In this document: positions 31,581 to 39,515 of the stretch, one piece after another | How the letters are laid out: every line of letters begins with the position of its first letter | Position numbering within the stretch: the stretch's first letter is position 1 | Source: an uncultured Muribaculaceae bacterium | GTDB lineage: Bacteria; Bacteroidota; Bacteroidia; Bacteroidales; Muribaculaceae | Direction: 5' to 3' | NCBI GenBank assembly: GCA_910578665.1 | Contig: CAJTQU010000019.1 | Coordinates: forward strand, 1 to 39,515 | DNA length: 39,515 bases | Program-made: the position numbers and the translations under genes | The notes under the pieces: generated by a model | Database searches by the model: none | What the model saw: only the letters and a program-made list of their open reading frames with translations | Told to the model about the DNA's origin: nothing

Positions 31581-33950
31581 ATGATGTTAATTATGAGAGA
31601 ATTTAAGAACGCAAGTTGTTTTCTTGCTTTGTTTGCCATGTCTTTTACCGCGCATGCTGAGTTACACATTAATGAATTGATGCAGAGCAATATTGACTGT
31701 ATAATGGATGACCTTAACGAGTTTCCGGACTCGTGGGTGGAATTATATAATAGCGGAGATAAGCCTGTATTGTTATCTGACTATTCTATAGGTGTAAAAG
31801 ATAAAATATCGAAAGCTTATAATTTGCCTGCTTATGAGTTAAGGCCCGGTGGGTTTGTGATTATTTATTGTGATAAGCAGGGCGAGGGAATGCACACCGA
31901 TTTTCGTCTTGATTCCAGCGGAGGGCCACTGTATTTATGGCATAAGGGCGATTTAGTCGAATCGTTTGATATTGCAAAGATGCCTGCTCCTAATATATCT
32001 TTCGGGCGTATTGCCGAAGATTCCGATATATGGGGTTATCAGTCTGAGCCTACGCCGGGTGAGGCAAATTGTGGTAATGTTTTGAAAAAACTGCTGCCTG
32101 ATCCTGTATTTAGTGTCGGTGGTGGAATTTGTGGACAACCATTGTCGCTTAAATTGTCTTTGCCGTCAGACGCGCCAAAGGAGGCCAGGGTGGTTTATAC
32201 GCTGGATGGAACATCTCCGACCAGTGAGTCGGAGATGTATACAGGTCCGATTAAAATATCGGAATCGACAGTGGTACGTGCGATGCTTGTTGCAGACGGA
32301 TACCTGAGTCCGCAGCCGGTAGCTCAGTCATATATATTTCATGGGAGGGTGTCGGAATTGCCCATTGTCTCTCTTGCAGGTGATCCGGCATATTTTTACG
32401 ATGACAAGATTGGCATACTTGTTGAGGGTACTTATTCTGGCGAGAAAGAAAATTTCCAGTTCGACTGGCGTCGTCCGGTTAATATAGAGTATTTTGAAAC
32501 AGATGGCTCATGCCCGGTAAATCAGCTTATAGAGACGCGTGTAAAAGGTGGCAGTTCGCGTGTGCGCCCTCTGAAATCGATGGTTGTTTATGCAAATAAA
32601 CGTTTTGGCACTAAACGGCTGGATCATGAGTTTTTTCCTGACCAAAAGCCCGGTCTGACAGATTTCAAAAGTCTCGAATTGCGTAATGCCGGCAATGATT
32701 TTTATGAATTGTATCTTAGAGACGCCATATGTCAGTATGTTATGGGTATGAATTCAAACGTTGACTGGGCTGCCGTGCAACCAGTGGTGTTGTATATTAA
32801 CGGAGAGTATAAAGGTGTTCTGAATATGCGTGAAAGAGCTAACGAGGATTATATTTATACGAATTATGAAGGTCTGGAAGATGTTGATGTGATAGAAAAT
32901 TGGTACCTTCTAAAAGAGGGAACTATGGACAATATGAATGAATTTAATACTTTCTATAGCCAGGACGGACATTCTATGGCAGAGTATGAAGACTGGATGG
33001 ATGTCAATGAGTTTATGGACTATATGATAGGCAACATGTTTTTCTGCAATACTGATTTTCCAAGCAATAATATGATTATGTGGCGCTCGCAGGCAGAAGG
33101 TGGCAAATGGCGCTGGATTGCCAAAGATATGGACACTTGTTTGGGCTTTAATCCGAAGAGTCCGGAATTAAAGTATCTTAATTGGTTGTACGATAAGGAT
33201 TTCGATACAACACAATTGCCGGGTAATGCGCCTGGGGCGACCTTGTTGTTCCGTAATTTGCTTAGTAGTACTGAGGCTCGGGAATTGTTTATTGACAAGT
33301 GTACGGTGGCATTAGGCGATTATTTGCAGCCGGAACTTTTTGCCTCTGTCCTTGATTCGATGCTTTCTAAAACAGAGGCAGAACACCAGGTATTTAAAAA
33401 TCTGTATAATTTTGACTGGGAATGGAACAATCGCGGCGTGTTGGCTGATTTTGTCAAAGAATGGGTATCCAGTCGATGGGAGTTTATGTATGGCCACTTT
33501 GCTGATTTCTGGGGATTGAATGATCCATATCCGTTACAGGTTAAGAAAAGTGTTGCAGATAACATGTCAGTTTCAATTAACGGCATAGAACTCAACAATG
33601 ATTTTGATGGAAAGTTTTATCCGGGCAGGCTGCTCACTGTTTCAGCAAAGTTGCCGCAGAACAGCGAACAAGTAGTTGCATGGAGTATGACTACGGTGGT
33701 TAATGGTGAGGAGCAGACAGAAATATATCCTGTGTCTGAATTAACTATACCATTTCCTGTAGCCGATATGGTAAGGCTTGTGCCTGTAGTTGGTACAGGA
33801 AGTGTTGACGATGTAGTTGCTGGTAATAATGAATGCATGTCTGTATGGTATGATGTGCAAGGGCGTGCTCTAGGAACAATGCGGCCATCAACCCCAGGTA
33901 TATATTTACATCATGTTGGCACACATGTCGACAAGGTCGTTGTCCGATAA
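31581..33950 (+). CDS. secreted CotH-kinase-like protein with lamin-tail domain
   Basis: A 789-residue exported protein. In order: signal peptide (to about 26, AHA); a lamin-tail (LTD) domain (about 27-150; LHINELMQSN, DSWVELYNSG); a chitobiase/FN3-type repeat (about 170-255; VVYTLDGTSPTSESEMYTGPI); a CotH domain (about 265-640) with RVKGGSSR, the YINGEYKGVLNMRERANEDYI block and the metal/catalytic-loop-like WIAKDMDTCLGF; then a C-terminal tail of about 35 residues (WYDVQGRALG, PGIYLHHV, KVVVR) resembling the sorting or anchoring tails of Bacteroidota surface proteins. CotH proteins are atypical protein kinases in spore coats; their role in gut Bacteroidota is unknown. The gene is visibly more A/T-rich than its neighbours. 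The ATG 4 codons in (MREFKN) is an equally good start. Confidence 0.85.
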   Translation: MMLIMREFKNASCFLALFAMSFTAHAELHINELMQSNIDCIMDDLNEFPDSWVELYNSGDKPVLLSDYSIGVKDKISKAYNLPAYELRPGGFVIIYCDKQGEGMHTDFRLDSSGGPLYLWHKGDLVESFDIAKMPAPNISFGRIAEDSDIWGYQSEPTPGEANCGNVLKKLLPDPVFSVGGGICGQPLSLKLSLPSDAPKEARVVYTLDGTSPTSESEMYTGPIKISESTVVRAMLVADGYLSPQPVAQSYIFHGRVSELPIVSLAGDPAYFYDDKIGILVEGTYSGEKENFQFDWRRPVNIEYFETDGSCPVNQLIETRVKGGSSRVRPLKSMVVYANKRFGTKRLDHEFFPDQKPGLTDFKSLELRNAGNDFYELYLRDAICQYVMGMNSNVDWAAVQPVVLYINGEYKGVLNMRERANEDYIYTNYEGLEDVDVIENWYLLKEGTMDNMNEFNTFYSQDGHSMAEYEDWMDVNEFMDYMIGNMFFCNTDFPSNNMIMWRSQAEGGKWRWIAKDMDTCLGFNPKSPELKYLNWLYDKDFDTTQLPGNAPGATLLFRNLLSSTEARELFIDKCTVALGDYLQPELFASVLDSMLSKTEAEHQVFKNLYNFDWEWNNRGVLADFVKEWVSSRWEFMYGHFADFWGLNDPYPLQVKKSVADNMSVSINGIELNNDFDGKFYPGRLLTVSAKLPQNSEQVVAWSMTTVVNGEEQTEIYPVSELTIPFPVADMVRLVPVVGTGSVDDVVAGNNECMSVWYDVQGRALGTMRPSTPGIYLHHVGTHVDKVVVR

Positions 33951-34124
33951 TATTTTGTAATTGTGTGCAGTGCCATAATTTCTATCTATAATGTTAAGAT
34001 AAGTTAAAAAGGTAATAATTTAATGTAATCTTTCCCTATGTGAAAAATAATGAGTATTTTTACTGTCCGAAAACGGGGAGGTTTATGACCAGAATGTCCC
34101 CAAGGTGCATGAAAATTATTAAAA

Positions 34125-34132
34125 TAACTTTA
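34125..34132 (+). promoter_or_regulatory. possible -7 box of the oadA-like gene
   Basis: TAACTTTA at 34125-34132 differs from TAnnTTTG only at the last base and lies 18 bases before the ATG. No clear -33. The remaining 33951-34124 gap shows no ORF and no strong hairpin. Confidence 0.3.
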
Positions 34133-34150
34133 TTCTAATACTTAATAGCT

Positions 34151-36025
34151 ATGGCTAAAGTTTTGAAAGTTAGAGACCTTACGCTGCGCGACGGCCAGCA
34201 GTCTCTTTTTGCCACACGTCTGAAACAGGAGTATATAGACCAGTTGCTCCCTCTCTATCGTGAGGCTAAGTTCTATATTATGGAAGTGTGGGGCGGCGCT
34301 GTGCCTGACTCTGTGATGCGCTACCTGGGAGAAAGTCCCTGGGACCGTCTGCGTTCTTGCTCCAAAGAGATGAAAGGCATTTCGCTGCTGTCGGCTCTTT
34401 CTCGCGGACGCAACCTGTTTGGCTACGTGCCCTATCCTGACTACGTTCTCGAAGGCTTCTATAAGGAGGCTATCAAGAATGGTCTGAATGTGATGCGTAT
34501 CTTCGACGCCCTTAACGATATTGACAATATAAAGGAATCTATCCGCCTTATCAACGAATTGGGCGGTATAGCCGACGCTGCCGTATGCTATACTGTGGAT
34601 CCCAAGGACGCGCCCGCTCCTGTCGCACCCAAGAAGAAAGGTTTCTTCAGCAAACTCTTCGGTAGCAAGGAAGAAGCTCCTGTCGAGCCGGAAAAGATAT
34701 TTACAGACGAATACTTCGTTGAGAAAGCCAAAGAGATGGAACGCCTCGGTGCCAAGATGATCACGCTGAAGGATATGGCCGGTCTGGTGAATCCCTCACG
34801 TATTTTCTCGCTGATGCCGAAACTCAAGCAGGCGCTTAAGGTTGATGTGGATTTCCACACACACTGTACTCCCGGTTACGGCCTGGCAGCTGTCCTGACC
34901 GCTATCATCAAGGGTGTAGACATCGTAGATACCAACATCTGGTGGTTCGGCGGAGGTTCTGCCGCTCCCAGTATAGAGCTGGTGTGGATCTTCTGCCAGA
35001 AGCTGGGCATACAGCTTGACGTTAATATGGAGGCTGTGGCCAAGATACGCGCCGCGCTCGTAGAGGCCCGTAAGAGCCTTGCAGAGTTTGACCTCAACAA
35101 GAATAACTGGCCGAAAGATTTTGACGAGGCTTATAAGAGCATGCCTAAAGAGATTGACGCGGAATTTGACCGTGCCATCGCTGCCGCTACGGCAAACAAC
35201 GAGGCTGAGCTGCTTGATGCCTGCCATAAGATCGAGGCTTATTTCGGCTTCCCCAAACCCAATGAGATTGTCAAGAATGCCGAGGTGCCGGGCGGTATGT
35301 ACTCCAACATGGTGGCCAACCTGCGTGCCCTCAAGGCCGAAGACGTGCTCGAAGAGGCTATGGCGCTCATCCCCAAGGTGCGTCGTGACGCGGGTCTAGT
35401 ACCTCTGGTGACTCCCACCAGCCAGATTGTAGGCTCGCAGGCCGTGGCTCTGGCTCTCGACCGCCGCAAGGGTGTGGCTGACTACACGAACAAGAACAAC
35501 CAGTTTATCGGTCTTGTCAAGGGTGAATACGGTAAGACACCGGTGCCCGTAGATCCCTCTTTCCGCGAGCAGATCACTGGCTCTGCCCAGGAGCGTCCTT
35601 ATGATGTGGGTTCTTACCGTAAACCTGAGAATCCTGATTTCGAGGGCCGCAAACTTGCCCAGAACGATGAGGAATACCTGTTGCTGCAGCTTCTGCCCGC
35701 AGTGGCTACTAACTATCTGAAGACCATCCGTAAAGCTGAAAATGCAGCTGCCGCTCCCAAACAGGAGGAGGCGAAACCCGTGGAAGAGGTTAAGGAGACA
35801 ATAACTGTCACCGGACCCGTGATGAAAGCTCCCATGGGCGGCAAGGTGCTTGAGATAAAGATTAAGCCCGGCGACAAGGTTAAGATGGGTGACACATATC
35901 TCGTATATGAGGCCATGAAGATGGAGAATGACCTGGCTGCCGACATGGAGGGCGTGGTTAAACGTCTTCTGGTAGAAGAAGGCGATACCATCTCTACCGA
36001 CCAGCCTCTGGTGGAATTTGAGTAA
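34151..36025 (+). CDS. carboxyltransferase / biotin carrier protein (oxaloacetate decarboxylase alpha or pyruvate carboxylase B type)
   Basis: Transfers a carboxyl group between oxaloacetate or pyruvate and biotin. A TIM-barrel carboxyltransferase domain (about 1-300) has LRDGQQS (Asp14), Lys207 in LKDMAGL, and HTH (236-238) as metal ligands. A conserved PYC_OADA domain (about 300-470) and a biotinyl domain follow, the latter with EAMKMEN (Lys590) near the C-terminus. A Pro/Ala/Lys/Glu segment at about 152-183, containing KKKGFFSKLFGSKEE, interrupts the barrel where the family usually has a short SPVHT-like turn. No oadB or oadG lies nearby, so a Na+ pump cannot be claimed. Starts with ATGGCTAAAG; terminator at 36046. 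Confidence 0.9.
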   Translation: MAKVLKVRDLTLRDGQQSLFATRLKQEYIDQLLPLYREAKFYIMEVWGGAVPDSVMRYLGESPWDRLRSCSKEMKGISLLSALSRGRNLFGYVPYPDYVLEGFYKEAIKNGLNVMRIFDALNDIDNIKESIRLINELGGIADAAVCYTVDPKDAPAPVAPKKKGFFSKLFGSKEEAPVEPEKIFTDEYFVEKAKEMERLGAKMITLKDMAGLVNPSRIFSLMPKLKQALKVDVDFHTHCTPGYGLAAVLTAIIKGVDIVDTNIWWFGGGSAAPSIELVWIFCQKLGIQLDVNMEAVAKIRAALVEARKSLAEFDLNKNNWPKDFDEAYKSMPKEIDAEFDRAIAAATANNEAELLDACHKIEAYFGFPKPNEIVKNAEVPGGMYSNMVANLRALKAEDVLEEAMALIPKVRRDAGLVPLVTPTSQIVGSQAVALALDRRKGVADYTNKNNQFIGLVKGEYGKTPVPVDPSFREQITGSAQERPYDVGSYRKPENPDFEGRKLAQNDEEYLLLQLLPAVATNYLKTIRKAENAAAAPKQEEAKPVEEVKETITVTGPVMKAPMGGKVLEIKIKPGDKVKMGDTYLVYEAMKMENDLAADMEGVVKRLLVEEGDTISTDQPLVEFE

Positions 36026-36045
36026 TATATTTCTTTTGAATTATA

Positions 36046-36083
36046 AAAACGGGGATTCCGCTCCTGTGCGGAATCCCCGTTTT
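36046..36083 (+). terminator. terminator of the oadA-like gene
   Basis: 15-bp perfect stem, 36046-36060 with 36069-36083, ending in TTTT. The right arm overlaps the -33 element of ruvX. Confidence 0.85.
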
Positions 36084-36111
36084 GCCGTCTCGCGGAAAAT
36101 CGTTAATTTTG
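36081..36111 (+). promoter_or_regulatory. promoter of ruvX-def-ettA
   Basis: TTTG at 36081-36084, 19 bases, TAATTTTG at 36104-36111. The -7 box ends only 7 bases before the ruvX ATG, implying a leaderless or nearly leaderless mRNA. Confidence 0.7.
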
Positions 36112-36118
36112 CATCTAA

Positions 36119-36544
36119 ATGGCACGTATACTTTGTATAGACTATGGCAAAAAGCGTTGCGGCATAGCCGTGACAGATCCGTTACAGATAGCTGCCAACG
36201 GACTTCCTACCGTGCCCACGGCAGGCCTTATGCAGTTTCTTAAGGAATATTGCGGCCGAGAGCAGGTGGAACGCATAGTGGTGGGGCTTCCCACGCAGCT
36301 CAACGGAGCTCCGAGCGAGAGTATGAAGTGGATACAACCCTTTGTGGACCGTCTGCGCAAGGAGATGCCGGATATGCCTGTCATTATGCACGATGAGCGT
36401 TTTACCTCGACCATAGCGCATCGCGAGATGGCGGCGGCCGGGCTTAAACGCAGTGTGCGGCAGCAGCGCGACCTGGCGGATAAGACCGCCGCAGTCCTAA
36501 TACTGACCGGCTATCTCGAAAGCCGCTCGTTTGCCGGGCTATGA
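36119..36544 (+). CDS. ruvX: putative pre-16S rRNA nuclease / Holliday junction resolvase-like (YqgF)
   Basis: An RNase H-fold nuclease of 141 residues. The first motif, CIDYGKKRCGIAV, holds the catalytic Asp; VVGLPTQLNG and HDERFTS supply the other acidic sites, with the DKTAAVLIL ending. The E. coli homologue (YqgF) trims the 5' end of 16S rRNA. Here it leads an operon with def and ettA, both translation factors, which favours the rRNA role over recombination. Translation starts about 7 bases after the -7 box. Confidence 0.93.
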   Translation: MARILCIDYGKKRCGIAVTDPLQIAANGLPTVPTAGLMQFLKEYCGREQVERIVVGLPTQLNGAPSESMKWIQPFVDRLRKEMPDMPVIMHDERFTSTIAHREMAAAGLKRSVRQQRDLADKTAAVLILTGYLESRSFAGL

Positions 36545-36572
36545 TTGTTATACAAGACAAATTTAAAGGAAT

Positions 36573-37133
36573 ATGATATTACCAGTTTACTTATATGGCC
36601 ATCCGGTGCTCCGGCGCGAGGCCGAGACCCTGGAGGCCGACTCTGCTGAATTGCAAAAACTTATTGCCGACATGTGGGAGACCATGTACCATTCCGACGG
36701 GGTGGGGTTGGCCGCGCCCCAGGTGGGTAAGTCTATAAGGCTTATCGTGATTGACGGTTCGCCTATGGCAGAGCGCTTTCCCGAGTGTGCCGGCAGCAAG
36801 ATGTGTCTTATCAATCCGGAAATAGAGGTGGACGAAGATACCGAAGTGGTGTCACGGGAAGAGGGCTGTCTGTCTCTGCCCGGTCTGAGCGAGAATGTGA
36901 AACGTCACGAAAAACTCAGAATGCGCTGGCTTGACGAGAATTTTAAAGAGCATGAGGGCGAATTTTCGGGCTTTTTGGCACGTATCATCCAGCATGAGTT
37001 TGACCATCTGCTGGGCAAGGTCTATATCGACCATGTTTCTCCCATACGCAAACAGCTCATACGCAGCAAGCTGAATAATATAGTCAAAGGCAAGGTGGCC
37101 TGCGAATACCGTGTAAAATCTGCAACCAAATAA
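36573..37133 (+). CDS. def: peptide deformylase
   Basis: Removes the formyl group from new proteins. Motif I is GVGLAAPQVG, motif II EEGCLSLPG (Cys ligand), and motif III QHEFDHLLG (two His ligands and catalytic Glu). Length 186 is normal. It follows ruvX by 28 bases; its stop codon is one base before the ettA start codon. Confidence 0.96.
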   Translation: MILPVYLYGHPVLRREAETLEADSAELQKLIADMWETMYHSDGVGLAAPQVGKSIRLIVIDGSPMAERFPECAGSKMCLINPEIEVDEDTEVVSREEGCLSLPGLSENVKRHEKLRMRWLDENFKEHEGEFSGFLARIIQHEFDHLLGKVYIDHVSPIRKQLIRSKLNNIVKGKVACEYRVKSATK

Positions 37134-37134
37134 T

Positions 37135-38817
37135 ATGGCTGACGACAAGAAGATAATATTTTCGATGGTGGGGGTGAGCAAGATCATCCCTCCGCAGAGG
37201 CAGATACTTAAAAATATCTATCTGTCCTTTTTTTATGGTGCCAAGATAGGCATTATAGGTCTCAACGGCTCGGGTAAGTCCACGCTGATGAAGATAATAG
37301 CCGGTCTGGACAAGAGTTACCAGGGCGAAGTAGTGTTCTCACCTGGTTATTCGGTGGGATATCTGGAGCAGGATCCCAAACTCGACCCCGATAAGACTGT
37401 GAAAGAGGTAGTGCAGGAGGGCATGCAGCCCACACTTGACCTGCTGGCGGAGTTTGACCAGGTGAACGAGGCATTTGCCGATCCCGACGTGCTTGAAGAT
37501 CCTGACAAGATGGATGCGCTGATCCAGCGCCAGGCCGAGTTGCAGGACAAGCTTGATGCCTGTGACGCATGGAACCTGGATAACCGTCTGGAACGTGCCA
37601 TGGATGCTTTGCGCTGTCCTCCGGAAGAACAAAAGATATGCGAACTTTCGGGCGGCGAACGCCGCCGTGTGGCTCTGTGCCGCCTGTTGCTGCAAGAGCC
37701 GGACGTATTGTTGCTGGACGAGCCTACCAACCACCTTGATGCCGAATCGATAGACTGGCTGGAGCAGCATCTGCAGCAGTACAAGGGTACGGTGATCGCG
37801 GTGACCCACGACCGCTATTTTCTGGACCATGTGGCTGGATGGATATTGGAACTGGACCGTGGCGAAGGCATACCCTGGAAGGGCAATTACAGCTCGTGGC
37901 TGGACCAGAAGACCAAACGTATGGCACAGGAGGAAAAAGCAGCCAGCAAAAGACGTAAGACATTGGAACGCGAGCTGGAATGGGTACGCATGGCCCCGAA
38001 AGCACGACAGGCCAAGGGCAAGGCGCGTCTGTCCAGCTATGACGCCCTGCTCAACCAGGACCAGAAAGAGCGTGAGGAAAAACTGGAGATATACATTCCC
38101 AATGGTCCGCGCCTAGGCAACAAGGTGATAGAGGCGGTCGGATTGCAGAAAGCTTATGGTAATAAGCTTCTTTTCTCAGATTTGAACTTTATGCTGCCTC
38201 CCAACGGCATTGTTGGCGTGATAGGTCCTAATGGTGCCGGTAAGACCACTTTGTTCCGCCTGATCATGGGACAGGAGACTGCCGATAAGGGTACTTTCGA
38301 TGTGGGTGAGACAGTGAAGATTGCCTATGTAGACCAGACGCATAAGGATCTAAGTCCTGAGAAGACTGTCTATGAGGTGATATCGCAGGGTGTGGAGAGT
38401 TTCCGCATGGGCGGTCGCGATATGAACGCGCGTGCCTATCTGTCGAAGTTCAACTTTACCGGTGCTGACCAAGAGAAGAAGATAGGTATCCTTTCCGGCG
38501 GTGAGCGTAACCGCCTGCATCTGGCCATGGCCCTGAAAGAGGAGGGTAATGTGCTTCTGCTGGACGAACCGACCAATGATATCGATGTCAATACGCTCCG
38601 TGCGCTGGAAGAGGGTCTTGAGAATTTTGCCGGCTGTGCCGTGGTTGTTAGTCATGACCGCTGGTTCCTGGACCGTATCGCCACCCATATCCTTTCATTT
38701 GAGGGAGATAGCAAGGTTGTCTATTTCGAAGGCTCGTATTCTGAATATGAGGAATACAAACGCAAACGTGACGGAAATGTCGCGCCGCAGCGCATCCGTT
38801 ATCGTTCTCTGACCTGA
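37135..38817 (+). CDS. ettA: energy-dependent translational throttle protein EttA (ABC-F)
   Basis: An ABC-F ATPase that binds the ribosomal E site and links elongation to ATP level. Two ABC domains: Walker A GLNGSGKST and GPNGAGKTT, signatures LSGGERRR and LSGGERNR, Walker B followed by DEPTNHLD and DEPTNDID. The linker (about 255-325) is charged and helical. The arm inserted in the first domain has the EttA-typical QAELQDKLDACDAWNLD, and the tail ends RIRYRSLT. 560 residues matches EttA closely. Last gene of ruvX-def-ettA, followed by a 13-bp hairpin. Confidence 0.95.
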   Translation: MADDKKIIFSMVGVSKIIPPQRQILKNIYLSFFYGAKIGIIGLNGSGKSTLMKIIAGLDKSYQGEVVFSPGYSVGYLEQDPKLDPDKTVKEVVQEGMQPTLDLLAEFDQVNEAFADPDVLEDPDKMDALIQRQAELQDKLDACDAWNLDNRLERAMDALRCPPEEQKICELSGGERRRVALCRLLLQEPDVLLLDEPTNHLDAESIDWLEQHLQQYKGTVIAVTHDRYFLDHVAGWILELDRGEGIPWKGNYSSWLDQKTKRMAQEEKAASKRRKTLERELEWVRMAPKARQAKGKARLSSYDALLNQDQKEREEKLEIYIPNGPRLGNKVIEAVGLQKAYGNKLLFSDLNFMLPPNGIVGVIGPNGAGKTTLFRLIMGQETADKGTFDVGETVKIAYVDQTHKDLSPEKTVYEVISQGVESFRMGGRDMNARAYLSKFNFTGADQEKKIGILSGGERNRLHLAMALKEEGNVLLLDEPTNDIDVNTLRALEEGLENFAGCAVVVSHDRWFLDRIATHILSFEGDSKVVYFEGSYSEYEEYKRKRDGNVAPQRIRYRSLT

Positions 38818-38840
38818 TTGATACATAATTTTAATATTAG

Positions 38841-38874
38841 GAGAGCCGCAGTTAATTTAAAAACTGCGGCTCTC
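38841..38874 (+). terminator. terminator of ettA
   Basis: 13-bp perfect stem gagagccgcagtt/aactgcggctctc, loop aatttaaa, followed by gttta. Confidence 0.8.
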
Positions 38875-38986
38875 GTTTATGATTGCTGCAACTGTGGTTG
38901 TCAGTGGGTTTTGTGAGAATCCTCTTGTCAATGCAGTATATAATTATGGATGTTTTATATTTTTTTGTTGAAATAAGGTGTTTAAT

Positions 38987-39017
38987 TTTGTATTATTAAA
39001 TTTTTTTAATAACTTTG
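38987..39017 (+). promoter_or_regulatory. promoter of the 39334 gene or of its leader RNA
   Basis: TTTG at 38987-38990, 19 bases, TAACTTTG at 39010-39017; a full match. The predicted start near 39022 is about 310 bases before the next start codon. Confidence 0.75.
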
Positions 39018-39021
39018 CGAA

Positions 39022-39333
39022 TATCAATATTAGCCAGTAGTTGCCATGTGATAACTCTGTGTAAATAATTTCTCCTCTAATGGGTACGTCAGCCTGCAAA
39101 TATTTTCAGAATAATGGTCTTGCCAGAGTAAGACCGCATGCAGTCTCGCAGTTAATTTCTACCCCCCCCGAATCCTTTTAATCAACTTAATATCAATATT
39201 TTACGCACACGTCCAGGCATTATGTGGATGCCTGGACGTGTGCGTATATACGTTCGGCAGTCATAAATGGACCAACCGGTTTGGACTATAACCAACTTAA
39301 TTACTTTTAATTAATTAATAACTAAACGTATTT
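39022..39333 (+). other. long untranslated leader with hairpins and a C8 tract
   Basis: The 310-bp stretch after the promoter has no convincing ORF. It holds a 6-bp hairpin GGTCTT/AAGACC (39116-39121 with 39130-39135), a run of eight C's at 39162-39169, and an 18-bp perfect hairpin at 39203-39245. It could be a regulated 5' leader or a separate small RNA ended by the large hairpin. Downstream of the hairpin no second -7 consensus was found. Confidence 0.5.
39203..39245 (+). terminator. 18-bp perfect hairpin in the 39334 leader
   Basis: acgcacacgtccaggcat (39203-39220) pairs exactly with 39228-39245 across loop tatgtgg. No T run follows. It resembles the terminators elsewhere in the window but lies between a promoter and the gene. 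Confidence 0.55.
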
Positions 39334-39515
39334 ATGAACAAATTTTTGCTAACATTGCTATTGCTGGTGGCCTCGTTAAACCTCGGGGCGCAAGTGACGG
39401 CAACTTTTGCCGATCCGCCAGGCACGGAGTTTGACGTACTCCCCGACAAGATGGACTTCAGTCTTAGCGAGCCGATGAACGGTCTGTCTCCCACGGTGGT
39501 TATCAAGGGTGTCAC
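39334..39515 (+). CDS. secreted or outer-membrane protein, N-terminal part only
   Basis: An open frame from ATG at 39334 to the window edge gives about 60 residues. It starts MNKFLLTLLLLVASLNLGAQ, a clear Sec signal peptide with cleavage near GAQ, and continues VTATFADPPGTEFDVLPDKM without a recognisable domain. The sequence is too short to name. A minus-strand frame covers the same stretch but has no signal, promoter or homology features, so the plus-strand reading is preferred. Confidence 0.75.
   Translation, partial: MNKFLLTLLLLVASLNLGAQVTATFADPPGTEFDVLPDKMDFSLSEPMNGLSPTVVIKGV

Overview
The window is chromosomal core DNA from a Bacteroidota bacterium, most likely a gut Bacteroidales and possibly close to Muribaculaceae (family-level placement is inference). 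The main evidence is the promoter type: many genes are preceded by a -7 box of the form TAnnTTTG with TTG/TTTG 19-20 bases upstream, the Bacteroidota sigma-ABfr promoter. Shine-Dalgarno sequences are weak or absent. Gene content agrees: Porin_10-type porin, OmpA-family major outer-membrane protein, SDR-type threonine dehydrogenase, M49 dipeptidyl peptidase III, reverse rubrerythrin, type B L31 and a CotH/lamin-tail secreted protein. No insertion sequence, prophage, CRISPR array or plasmid function was seen.

Layout. 1-2250: a partial tRNA-Thr, glmS, and a roughly 230-nt structured RNA or leader between a strong promoter and the glmS start. 2337-6205 (minus): operon trpS - zinc-type binding lipoprotein - ABC ATPase - SpmA/SpmB-like membrane protein. 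6378-7286 (plus): an outer-membrane barrel protein with two N-terminal repeats. 7325-10726 (minus): AlkD-like HEAT protein, PBP1A and ribosomal protein L31. 10870-12817 (plus): tilS and reverse rubrerythrin. 13048-15444: the divergent pair tdh/kbl, the threonine-to-glycine route. 15607-18440 (plus): porin, anchored solute-binding-like protein and a 59-residue rubredoxin. 18566-21805: GT2 glycosyltransferase (minus), then a DMT transporter and a YitT protein (plus). 21874-29920 (minus): SGNH hydrolase, DPP III, an Ivy-like lysozyme inhibitor, RlmI-like methyltransferase, RseP, Dxr and a degenerate LytM protein. 30200-36025 (plus): OmpA-family protein, CotH protein and a carboxyltransferase/biotin-carrier protein. 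36119-38817 (plus): ruvX-def-ettA. 38875-39515: a promoter, a leader with a C8 tract and a hairpin, and the start of a secreted protein.

How it fits together. Much of the window builds or guards the cell envelope: GlmS supplies amino sugar, PBP1A polymerises peptidoglycan, RseP and the LytM-like protein act at the inner membrane, porin and OmpA sit in the outer membrane, and the Ivy-like protein would block host lysozyme. A second theme is translation: TrpS, tRNA-Thr, L31, TilS, RlmI, peptide deformylase and EttA. Transcription units are usually closed by long near-perfect hairpins of 11-31 bp, often without a U tract.

The best candidates for something undescribed are the pseudoknot-capable RNA directly upstream of glmS, the Ivy-like lysozyme inhibitor, the basic insertion in the OadA-like protein, and the C8-tract leader at the right edge.
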